In this document: piece after piece, positions 1 to 4,942 of the stretch
Layout: each line of letters opens with the position of its first letter
Position numbering within the stretch: the first letter of the stretch is position 1
Assembly (NCBI GenBank): GCA_003695135.1
Contig: RFIR01000225.1
Location: forward strand, 1-5,050
Direction: 5' to 3'
Length of the DNA stretch: 5,050 bases
Origin: Alphaproteobacteria bacterium
Lineage (GTDB): Bacteria > Pseudomonadota > Alphaproteobacteria > Rhodobacterales > Rhodobacteraceae
Program-made: the position numbers and the translations under genes
The notes under the pieces: model-generated
What the model saw: only the letters and a program-made list of their open reading frames with translations
What the model was told of the DNA's origin: nothing
Database searches by the model: none

Positions 1-1
1 G

Positions 2-58
2 CGCGCCATGATGCCGTGGATCAAGGCCGGCGCGCTGGTCGACAAGGCGAAGAACTGA
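2..58 (+). CDS. C-terminal tail of an unidentified protein (5' end outside window)
   Basis: An open frame enters from the left edge and ends at TGA 56-58. The 18 visible residues read RAMMPWIKAGALVDKAKN. A mildly amphipathic, lysine-rich end like this is a plausible natural C-terminus, and the frame fits coding use better than the other two plus-strand frames here, but I do not recognise the family. It converges on the minus-strand membrane-protein gene and overlaps its last 38 bases, so there is no room for an intergenic terminator. The call rests only on an open frame and a plausible C-terminus. Confidence 0.5.
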   Translation, partial: RAMMPWIKAGALVDKAKN

Positions 59-479
59 GGCGCAGGAATGCCAGCGCGATGAGCGCCCAGCCGAGCGCGG
101 CGCGCGCGTGCTCGGCCAGGCTCGGGCGCGGCGGCGAGAAGGCGAGCAGCCCGGCCAGGCGCCCCGGCCCCGGCGGGGAGCCGATGACGATCTGGTCGGG
201 CAGGCCGGGGATGATGGCGCGGAAATAAGTGTAGTAGATCTGCGGCGAGAGCCACAGGAAGAGCCAGTAGAGCGCGAGAGAGGCAAGAAGGCGCAGGGCA
301 AACCCGCGCCAGCCCCGCCCGCAACGCCGGTGCAGGACCCGCGCGGCGAGCAGCAGGCCCGCGGCCAGTGCGAGGCTCAGCGCGGCGAGGCCGGCGCGCT
401 CGGCAAGACCCAGGGTCCAGAAACTGTCGCCGGGATAGATCTCCACCGCCTCAGCGGCGCCGGGCGGCAAGCCAGCCAT
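21..479 (-). CDS. Uncharacterised three-helix membrane protein (152 aa)
   Basis: I do not recognise a family. The protein has three hydrophobic stretches long enough to cross the membrane: about residues 28-48, 60-78 and 125-141. Between the second and third is a polar/aromatic segment containing PQIYYTYFRAIIPGLPDQIV (residues 79-98), the part most likely to carry function. The C-terminus is arginine- and proline-rich. The start at 479 is preceded by a GGAG ribosome-binding site (TGGAGCC then TCG and ATG). It lies 29 bases inside the DoxX-like gene, so the two are probably co-transcribed and translationally coupled, with this protein as a partner of the DoxX-like protein. Its 3' end overlaps the plus-strand gene at the left edge by 38 bases. 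Length, coupling and hydrophobic pattern support a real gene; the role is unknown. Confidence 0.75.
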   Translation of the reverse strand: MAGLPPGAAEAVEIYPGDSFWTLGLAERAGLAALSLALAAGLLLAARVLHRRCGRGWRGFALRLLASLALYWLFLWLSPQIYYTYFRAIIPGLPDQIVIGSPPGPGRLAGLLAFSPPRPSLAEHARAALGWALIALAFLRLSSSPCRPARRP

Positions 480-897
480 CGAGGCTCCAGCGGTCGCGAT
501 GGCGCAGCAGCCACAGCGCGATCATCGCCGCCAGCGCGGCCAGCGCCACGGTGACATTGCGGTTGACCGGAAAGCCCTTGTCGTTGATCTCGAAGGGGGC
601 GAGGTATTTCGGCCACTGGCGGTAGACGGTGTAGGCGTGCATCAGCGCCAGCGCGCCATAGCTCCATGTCCGCAGCGCGCCGGCGAAGACGAGAAGGCAG
701 ACCAGCACCTGAATGCCGGCGATCACGTAGATCTGGGTCAGGCTGATATCGACCTTGTCGATCCATTTCGCCAGCTGCTGGTATTGCTGCGGTGCAAGAA
801 ACTTGTTCACCGCCCAGACGAAGATGAACCAGGCGCAGCCCAGCCGCAGGATCAGGAGCGCCAGCGCCTCCCTCCGTTCCATCGCCTTCGGCGTCAT
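451..897 (-). CDS. DoxX-like four-helix membrane protein (148 aa)
   Basis: A small integral membrane protein with four predicted helices at about residues 12-31, 53-73, 78-95 and 114-131. This is the size and topology of the DoxX/DoxD-like superfamily, whose members are often linked to quinone or thiol redox chemistry but mostly have no proven reaction. The region between helices 1 and 2 (NKFLAPQQYQQLAKWIDKV) and the loop YRQWPKYLAPFEINDKGFP between helices 3 and 4 are polar and aromatic, as expected of a ligand-facing face. An upstream ATG at 927 is in frame, but the ATG at 897 is chosen because a strong GGGGGGAT ribosome-binding site sits just before it. The stop overlaps the start of the next membrane-protein gene by 29 bases, so the two form an operon. 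The DoxX assignment is by general pattern, not by a diagnostic motif. Confidence 0.75.
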   Translation of the reverse strand: MTPKAMERREALALLILRLGCAWFIFVWAVNKFLAPQQYQQLAKWIDKVDISLTQIYVIAGIQVLVCLLVFAGALRTWSYGALALMHAYTVYRQWPKYLAPFEINDKGFPVNRNVTVALAALAAMIALWLLRHRDRWSLDGWLAARRR

Positions 898-918
898 GCA
901 ATCCCCCCGCCCGTCCCT

Positions 919-933
919 GACCGGCATCCGGTC
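919..933. promoter_or_regulatory. Short perfect palindrome in the leader of the DoxX-like gene
   Basis: GACCGG-CAT-CCGGTC is a perfect 6-bp inverted repeat with a 3-base centre. It starts 22 bases upstream of the chosen DoxX-like start codon. It could be an operator or a leader hairpin. No good -35/-10 pair is visible nearby, and palindromes of this length are not rare in GC-rich DNA, so function is uncertain. Confidence 0.25.
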
Positions 934-1020
934 TAGCCCGATGCGGCCGTGAACGCCAAGGCAGGGGCGGAACGCTCACGCGCTGTTGACCGCAACCGGT
1001 TCGGCCGGGGCCGAAAATGC

Positions 1021-1054
1021 GGCAGGCGGGAGGATGACATCCTTCCCGCCTGCC
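1021..1054 (-). terminator. Rho-independent-type terminator of the DUF1127 gene
   Basis: GGCAGGCGGGA (1021-1031) pairs with TCCCGCCTGCC (1044-1054). The pairing continues inward as GGAT/ATCC around a 3-base loop with one bulged T at 1043, giving a 15-bp stem. Read on the minus strand it begins 31 bases after the DUF1127 stop and is followed by GCATTTTCGG, a short T-rich tail. The plus-strand side has no T-run, so it terminates leftward transcription. It also separates the DUF1127 gene from the membrane-protein pair. Confidence 0.7.
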
Positions 1055-1084
1055 GGATCGGTTCGATTGCGGCCAGTTTCGGCC

Positions 1085-1315
1085 TCAGAGTTCGCGGGCA
1101 TCGCGCCCCTTCGCCGCCTCCATGGCAATGAAGGGGATACGCTCGCGGGCAATGCCCAGATCCTCGAGGTCGCGGTCGCCGAGATCGTTGAGCTGGCGCG
1201 CGATGCGCGACGCCCTCACCGAGATCGAGATGTCCTGCAGGAAGGATGAGATCCCGGCCTCGACCCGATAGATCAGGCGGGAAACGCCACCCTGCAGTGC
1301 TGTGAGTTCCGACAT
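1085..1315 (-). CDS. Small DUF1127-domain protein (76 aa)
   Basis: The C-terminal half carries the DUF1127 signature: an arginine-rich helix followed by a short conserved block, RASRIARQLNDLGDRDLEDL then GIARERIP (residues 34-61). The N-terminal 33 residues form an amphipathic stretch without known motifs. DUF1127 proteins are short, basic and widespread in Alpha- and Gammaproteobacteria; characterised alphaproteobacterial members bind RNA or influence stress and nutrient responses. The start at 1315 has a good AAAGGAA ribosome-binding site 6-7 bases upstream. The gene stands alone between its own terminator and a candidate promoter bearing a CTGC-N3-GCAG palindrome. The family call is firm; the cellular role is inferred only from relatives. 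Confidence 0.9.
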   Translation of the reverse strand: MSELTALQGGVSRLIYRVEAGISSFLQDISISVRASRIARQLNDLGDRDLEDLGIARERIPFIAMEAAKGRDAREL

Positions 1316-1399
1316 GACAGATTCCTTTCGTTCAACCTGGCCTCCCGAGCCCGTACCGATTGCACCCCTCGGGCCGGCACGGTCGTTGTTCCGGGGTGG

Positions 1400-1428
1400 A
1401 AGTTATTGCTGCAATGCAGCGCGAACAA
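1400..1428 (-). promoter_or_regulatory. Candidate promoter of the DUF1127 gene
   Basis: On the minus strand TTGTTC (1423-1428) and TAACTT (1400-1405) are separated by exactly 17 bases. Each matches the sigma-70-type consensus at three of six positions, so the match is modest. Initiation would fall near 1393 and give a leader of about 78 bases. The spacer is occupied by the CTGC-N3-GCAG palindrome, a layout expected of a repressed promoter. Confidence 0.35.
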
Positions 1429-1443
1429 GATGCTGCAGTGCAA
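1409..1443. promoter_or_regulatory. PhaR-type TGC-rich operator candidate (CTGC-N3-GCAG plus a second half-conserved copy)
   Basis: CTGC-AAT-GCAG (1409-1419), extended to a 13-base palindrome with flanking G and C, lies in the spacer of the candidate promoter. A second copy, CTGC-AGT-GCAA (1433-1443), follows 24 bases away; the 12-mers TGCTGCAATGCA and TGCTGCAGTGCA differ at one base. A further inverted repeat, ATGCA-TTCCC-TGCAT, sits at 1451-1465. From memory of the family, PhaR, the regulator of polyhydroxyalkanoate granule genes in Paracoccus and Rhodobacter, binds CTGC-N3-GCAG. The motif is short and also occurs by chance inside the transposase gene at 4976-4986, so position and duplication carry the argument. 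Confidence 0.4.
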
Positions 1444-1550
1444 AACAGAAATGCATTCCCTGCATGGCCGAGCGCGCGCCCCGCGCCGGCGACATGGCGT
1501 CGCCAGGCCGGCGCTCGAGCTGAAGCCTTCCCTGCCGGACGGTCATGCAC
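1429..1550. other. Intergenic stretch with no recognisable gene
   Basis: Apart from the TGC-rich repeats at its left end I see nothing functional here. The open frames crossing it on both strands are arginine-, alanine- and proline-rich with no family resemblance and no convincing ribosome-binding site. They run into the repeat copies and are best read as GC-rich shadow frames. Confidence 0.6.
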
Positions 1551-1765
1551 ATGGGCATGACGAAGCATCCGGGGCCCGATCCGGGCGTTGCGCTCGGGCG
1601 CCGCGAAATGCGGCGCCGATGACGATTGCCTTAATTTCACTGTTGATTGTAAAATATTGATTGCAAATTTATTTTCTAATTATTTAATGCGCGCGCAGAT
1701 TTGATTGGTTTGAAAATTGGCACATTCAGGATGCCTGTCTACATCCGGGTTTCGCAGGGGGTCTC
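1551..1765. repeat. Repeat copy A, an older full-length copy of the MITE-like element
   Basis: This segment aligns without gaps to copy B at an offset of exactly 220 bases for most of its length; over 1591-1760 I count about two thirds identical positions. Shared blocks are the hairpin (1597-1617), AAAATATTGA (1651-1660), ATTTTCTAAT (1671-1680), GCGCGCAG (1691-1698) and TTTCGCAGGG near the right end. The right terminus (1749-1765) is well kept as GTTTCGCAGGGGGTCTC, but the left terminus is degraded: only CGAA and scattered bases still match. It codes for nothing recognisable. Confidence 0.75.
1597..1617. repeat. Conserved hairpin of repeat copy A
   Basis: GGCGCCGC (1597-1604) and GCGGCGCC (1610-1617) form a perfect 8-bp stem around the loop GAAAT. 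With G1596 bulged, C1595-G1618 and T1594-A1619 extend it to 10 bp. The same stem and loop recur in copy B. No T-run follows on either strand, so it is not a simple terminator. Confidence 0.75.
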
Positions 1766-1786
1766 TTGTAGAGACCCCTGCGAAAC
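1749..1786. repeat. Large palindrome formed by abutting ends of copies A and B
   Basis: The right end of copy A (1749-1765) and the left end of copy B (1771-1786) are inverted with respect to each other. They create a 16-bp stem with one bulged G around TTGTA. As a hairpin it is very stable but lacks a T-tail on either strand. The natural reading is two element ends meeting head to tail rather than a designed terminator. Confidence 0.8.
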
Positions 1787-1984
1787 TCCACTGACCAGAC
1801 CCTGTCGCTTCGCCTGGGCGCCGCGAAATGCGGCGCCAGCGAAGTTTGCTCCTGATTTTCACTTATTTAGAAAATATTGATTTGGGAATTATTTTCTAAT
1901 TACTTTATACGCGCGCAGTACACGTTGGCAGAAAACGCGTCTCGCCCGGGATGCCCGGTCGTGCCGGAGTTTCGCAGGGCTCTC
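1771..1984. mobile_element. MITE-like non-autonomous element, copy B (214 bp, intact ends)
   Basis: The left end GAGACCCCTGCGAAACTCC (1771-1789) and the reverse complement of the right end (1966-1984), GAGAGCCCTGCGAAACTCC, match at 18 of 19 positions. These are well-formed terminal inverted repeats. TTGTA stands immediately outside both ends (1766-1770 and 1985-1989) and may be a 5-bp target duplication. However, the left TTGTA also follows copy A's end, so a tandem duplication of the unit is an alternative. Inside are a GC-rich hairpin at the left and an AT-rich block at the right; there is no transposase or other gene. Size, ends and several copies fit a miniature inverted-repeat element moved in trans. 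I cannot name the parent transposon; the IS at the right edge has a different end sequence. Confidence 0.7.
1808..1844. repeat. Conserved, extended hairpin of repeat copy B
   Basis: The core is identical to copy A: GGCGCCGC, loop GAAAT, GCGGCGCC (1817-1837). Here the stem extends outward through T1815-A1838 and C1814-G1839, then CTTCGC/GCGAAG outside a bulged C1813. The two pairs just outside the core differ from copy A on both sides of the stem, so pairing is kept although the bases changed. Confidence 0.7.
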
Positions 1985-1987
1985 TTG

Positions 1988-2059
1988 TAATTACTTTATG
2001 CACGCGCGAGTTTGATCCATCAGAACCCTTGTGCATTCAAGATGTCCGCCTGCAGCCGG
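1988..2059. repeat. Repeat copy R3, right-half fragment of the same element
   Basis: Starting at TAATTACTTTATGC, this stretch aligns with the right half of copy A at an offset of 311 bases (ATTCAAGATG at 2035-2044 against ATTCAGGATG at 1724-1733) and with copy B at about 90. The hairpin half is missing, and the terminal TTTCGCAGGG block is lost before the crotonase stop at 2077. It directly abuts copy B, so B may have inserted into or beside an older copy. Confidence 0.6.
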
Positions 2060-2076
2060 TTGGCTCGCGGCTTCGC

Positions 2077-2871
2077 TCAGTCGAAGCGCGGCGGGCGCTT
2101 TTCCAGAAAGGCACGCACCCCCTCGGCCAGATCGTCGGAGGCAAAGCTGGCGTCGAACAGCGCACGCAGCTCCGGCGTCTCGGCGGGGATGCCTTGGGCG
2201 ATCGCGCCGATCATGCGCTTGGCCGCATGGATCGAGACCGGGGACAGGGCCGCAATCCCCGCCGCGTACTCCGTCGCCGCGGTCAGAAGTTCCGCCTCGT
2301 CCAGCACACGGTCGACCAGGCCGAAGCCGAGTGCCTCGGCCGCCGGCACCGGCCGGGCGGAGAAGACGAGGTCGCTGGCCCGCGCCGGCCCCACCAGCTG
2401 CACCAGCCGCTGCAGATCGGCAAAGGGATAGGCCAGCCCCAGCCGCGCCGGCGGAATGGCGAAGCGTGCGCCGGCGGCGGCAAGGCGCAGATCGCAGGAC
2501 AGCGCCAGCGCGCAGCCGCCGCCGACGCAGGCGCCGAAGATCACCGCGATGGTGGGGCAGGCGATGGCGCGGATCGCCGCCTGCCCCGCGCGCACCAGAT
2601 CGTTGTAGCGCCGCGCAGCCGCCGCATCGGAATAGACCCGGGGAAACTCGGCGATGTCGGCGCCGCCGGAGAAGGCGCGCTCGCCCGCCCCGCGGACCAG
2701 CACCGCCCGGATCGTCCCGTCGCCGCCGATGCGCGCGGCAATCTCGGGCAGCGCTGCCCACATCGCCGCGGTCAGCGCGTTGCGCGCCTGGGGCCGGTTG
2801 AGCGTGACGGTGGCGATGCGCCCGGCGCTCTCAAGCAGGATCGTGCCATCGGCAAATGTCTCGTCGGCCAT
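2077..2871 (-). CDS. Enoyl-CoA hydratase/isomerase (crotonase) family protein lacking both catalytic glutamates (264 aa)
   Basis: A complete crotonase-fold protein, expected to be cytoplasmic and to act on an acyl-CoA thioester. Visible family features are the N-terminal strand IATVTLNRPQARNAL (residues 19-33), the first oxyanion-hole segment AFSGGADI (66-73), and the second, GACVGGGCALALSCDLRLA (113-131). In classical hydratases such as rat ECHS1 the catalytic Glu144 lies in GGGCE and Glu164 in FGQPE. Here these read GGGCA (Ala121) and FAIPP (Pro141), so ordinary hydration by the two-glutamate mechanism is unlikely. Relatives with similar PARLG motifs are annotated as hydratases without a proven reaction. 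The start at 2871 lies 4 bases after the upstream GGT-like stop, with AAGG in between; an in-frame ATG at 2892 would overlap that gene by 17 bases and is the alternative. The two genes clearly form an operon. Confidence 0.88.
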   Translation of the reverse strand: MADETFADGTILLESAGRIATVTLNRPQARNALTAAMWAALPEIAARIGGDGTIRAVLVRGAGERAFSGGADIAEFPRVYSDAAAARRYNDLVRAGQAAIRAIACPTIAVIFGACVGGGCALALSCDLRLAAAGARFAIPPARLGLAYPFADLQRLVQLVGPARASDLVFSARPVPAAEALGFGLVDRVLDEAELLTAATEYAAGIAALSPVSIHAAKRMIGAIAQGIPAETPELRALFDASFASDDLAEGVRAFLEKRPPRFD

Positions 2872-2875
2872 CGCC

Positions 2876-4669
2876 TTACCGCCCCACCGCATAGGCCTGC
2901 ATCAGCCGCGGCGTGGCGGCGGCCTTGAGAATGCCGTCCGCCTCGCGCCGCGCAGCCGTCAGCCTTCCGACCGACCACGGCTCGGCCACCTCCAGCCGGT
3001 GGCCGCGCCCGCGCAGCTCCTCCAGCACCGCCTCGCCGAAGCGGCTTTCGGCCATCAGATGCCCCGGCCGGGCCCGGCGCGGCCAGAACGAGCCCTGCGC
3101 ATGGGCGGTGTGAAACAGCGGCGCGTCGATCGCCTCCTGCAGGTTCTGCCCGTGATCGACGATGCGCAAAAACAGGATCAGCTGCCACTGGTCCTGCTGG
3201 TCGCCGCCCGGCGTGCCGAAGGCAAGGCTAGGCCGCGCACCGTCCGGCCCGGCCAGCGAGGGCGTCAGCGTGGTGCGCGGCCGCTTCCCCGGCGCCAGCG
3301 CGGAGGGGCTGGTCTCGTCGAGCCAGAACATCTGCGCGCGGGTGTTGAGCGGCACGCCCAGCCCCGGCACCACCGGCGAGGATTGCAGCCAGCCGCCCGA
3401 AGGCGTGGCCGAGACGATGTTGCCCCAGCGGTCGATCACGTCGAGATGCACGGTATCGCCGCGCCGCTCGGCCAGATGCGCCATGGTCGGCTCGCCGGTG
3501 CCGGCCGCATCCCCGGGCGCGCTGCTGGCCGAGGCGCGCGCCACCGCCCGGTCGGCCAGCGCCTCGCGTCCCGGCAGCCTTCCGGGCCGCTGTTCCATGG
3601 ATGCCCGATCGCTGATCAGCGCGCGGCGGCTTTCGGCATAGGCGCGCGACAGGAGCGTCCCGGCGGGGATGTCGGCGCAGTCGGGATCGCCGTAATGCGC
3701 CTCGCGATCGGCCATGACCAGCTTCAGCGTCTCGGTGACCAGATGCACGAAATCCGCGCCTTGGGGATCGAGCGCGGCGACATCGAAGCCTTCGAGGATG
3801 CGCAGCGCCTGCAGCAGCATCGGCCCCTGCCCCCAGAAGCCGGTCTTGAACACGCGCCAGCCGCGATAGGCAACCGAGAGCGGCGCCTCGATGCCGGCCT
3901 GCCAGCGCGCCATGTCCTCGGCTGACAGCACGCCGCGCCGGCGGCGGCCTGTGGCGTCGCGCAGCGCGGTGTTCTGCGCGAAATCCCCGATCGTCTCGGC
4001 CACGAAGCCGCGATAGAAGGCCGCGCGCGCCGCCTCGATCTGCGCCTCGCGGCCATGTGCGGCCTCGGCCTCGGCCAGAAGACGGGTCCAGAAGGCGGCA
4101 AGATCGGGGTTGCGGAACCGCGCCCCGGGCTGCGGCGCCTGCCCGCCCGGCAGCCAGACCGCGGCCGAGCTCGGCCATTCCTCGGCAAAGAACCCGGCCA
4201 TGCCGGCAATCACCCCGGCCGCGGAGGCGAGCAACGGATGGCCATCCGCGGCGTAGCCGATTGCCGGCTCCATGACGTCGCGCAGCGGCAGGGTGCCGAA
4301 ATCGCGCAAGAGGATCATCCAGGCATCGAAGGCGCCGGGCACCACTGCCGCCAGAAGCCCCGATCCCGGCACCTCCGACAGCCCCTCGGCGCGGTAATGG
4401 GCGATGGTGGCCGCCGCCGGGGCCACGCCCTGCCCGCAGATGACCACCGGGTTGTCCTGATGCGCGGCGCAGGCCAGGATCGGCACCTCGCCCAGAGGGC
4501 CGTTCAGATGCGGCTCGACCACGTTGAGCGTGAAGCCCATGGCGACCGCGGCATCGAAGGCGTTGCCGCCCGCCTCGAGGATGCGCATGCCCACGGCGGA
4601 GGCGATCCAGTGGGTGGAGGTCGCGACCCCGAATGTGCCGGCGATCTCCGGCCGCGTGGTAAACCGCAT
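2876..4669 (-). CDS. Gamma-glutamyltransferase-family Ntn hydrolase, divergent and probably cytoplasmic (597 aa)
   Basis: Family hallmarks run in order: GGNAFDAAVA (residues 34-43), GDTVHLDVIDRWGNIVSAT (404-422), RPRTTLTPSL (463-472) and AFGTPGGDQQDQWQ (483-496). Thr406 in GDTVH corresponds to E. coli Ggt Thr391, the residue that cleaves the precursor and becomes the N-terminal nucleophile of the small subunit; this predicts large and small chains of about 405 and 192 residues. Differences matter. The segment bearing E. coli Arg114 (FREMAP) reads CGQGVAP (78-84), the MDDF segment with Asp433 reads RAQMFW (444-449), and the paired serines 462-463 are Thr-Thr. So the gamma-glutamate pocket is altered and the substrate is probably another amide. 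No signal peptide is visible, unlike periplasmic Ggt. The start at 4669 is chosen for its GGAAGGG site; an ATG at 4693 is a weaker option. It is the first gene of the operon. Confidence 0.88.
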   Translation of the reverse strand: MRFTTRPEIAGTFGVATSTHWIASAVGMRILEAGGNAFDAAVAMGFTLNVVEPHLNGPLGEVPILACAAHQDNPVVICGQGVAPAAATIAHYRAEGLSEVPGSGLLAAVVPGAFDAWMILLRDFGTLPLRDVMEPAIGYAADGHPLLASAAGVIAGMAGFFAEEWPSSAAVWLPGGQAPQPGARFRNPDLAAFWTRLLAEAEAAHGREAQIEAARAAFYRGFVAETIGDFAQNTALRDATGRRRRGVLSAEDMARWQAGIEAPLSVAYRGWRVFKTGFWGQGPMLLQALRILEGFDVAALDPQGADFVHLVTETLKLVMADREAHYGDPDCADIPAGTLLSRAYAESRRALISDRASMEQRPGRLPGREALADRAVARASASSAPGDAAGTGEPTMAHLAERRGDTVHLDVIDRWGNIVSATPSGGWLQSSPVVPGLGVPLNTRAQMFWLDETSPSALAPGKRPRTTLTPSLAGPDGARPSLAFGTPGGDQQDQWQLILFLRIVDHGQNLQEAIDAPLFHTAHAQGSFWPRRARPGHLMAESRFGEAVLEELRGRGHRLEVAEPWSVGRLTAARREADGILKAAATPRLMQAYAVGR

Positions 4670-4844
4670 CTGTCGCCCTTCCGCCCCGGCCATGGACCCG
4701 CCATGCCTCGGTCCATCCGTCGGTCAATCTGCACGCGCCGGGACCGGTTGGGCAAGGGCGATCGGGCAAGCGGGCCGGGGCGCAATCCCGCCGTCGCACC
4801 GAAACGACCGATCATGCCAGACGCGCACAGATGCCCGCCCGGAT
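4670..4844 (-). other. Leader region of the GGT-crotonase operon, no clear promoter
   Basis: This 175-base stretch is uniformly GC-rich. On the minus strand TTGACC occurs, but no acceptable -10 follows at 16-18 bases, so I cannot place a promoter. Transcription might begin in the repeat or IS sequence further right, or use a non-standard promoter. Open frames crossing it are shadow frames. Confidence 0.4.
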
Positions 4845-4942
4845 GAGAGCCCGGCGAAACCCTGCTTGCCAGACCCGGGCGCTGCGCCTGGGCGGAGGCG
4901 AAATGCGGCGCTGGCGACGTTCGCGCTGATTCTCAGCTATTA
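4845..4942. repeat. Repeat copy C, left-half fragment truncated by the IS
   Basis: The segment begins exactly at the terminal repeat, GAGAGCCCGGCGAAAC (compare copy B GAGACCCCTGCGAAAC), and follows copy B through CCAGACCC, CGCCTGGGCG, GCGAAATGCGGCGC and CTGATT to the final CTATTA. It has one inserted base in the hairpin region. Homology stops where the IS end begins. The hairpin stem is degraded, with only two core pairs left next to the GAAAT loop. It has the same orientation as copies A and B, and so brackets the operon with them as a direct repeat. Confidence 0.7.

Noticed and set aside
1021..1084. Possible CcsR/cuckoo-type small RNA downstream of the DUF1127 gene, as known for a DUF1127 gene in Rhodobacter
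   Set aside because: Only about 30 bases separate the stop codon from the terminator hairpin. The CCUCCUCCC loops of that RNA family are absent; TCCTCCCGCC occurs only within the stem arm.
1332..1640. Minus-strand open frame of 102 codons between the DUF1127 gene and the repeats
   Set aside because: The composition is arginine-, alanine- and proline-rich, with scattered cysteines and no family resemblance. It runs across the TGC-rich operator region and into repeat copy A, with no convincing ribosome-binding site.
1749..1786. Strong hairpin as a bidirectional terminator
   Set aside because: There is no T-run after the stem on either strand, and the palindrome is fully explained by two inverted-repeat element ends lying next to each other.
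1680..1862. Minus-strand open frame of 60 codons inside the repeat cluster
   Set aside because: It spans the junction of copies A and B, including the large palindrome, so its sequence is explained by the repeats. No equivalent frame is kept as a protein in the other copies.
1551..2059. CRISPR array or regularly spaced short repeats
   Set aside because: There are only two and a half diverged units of about 220 bases with no short identical repeats or unique spacers, and no cas gene is visible.
2070..2087. GCTTCG/CGAAGC hairpin at the crotonase stop as a terminator
   Set aside because: The stem is only 6 bp, overlaps the stop codon, and is followed on the minus strand by GC-rich sequence without T residues.
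1951..2928. Long plus-strand open frame (325 codons) opposite the crotonase gene, and a similar 423-codon one at 2654-3925
   Set aside because: Both are antisense shadows of clear crotonase and GGT-family genes, a common effect of high third-position GC. They are rich in Arg, Gly, Pro and His and resemble nothing known.
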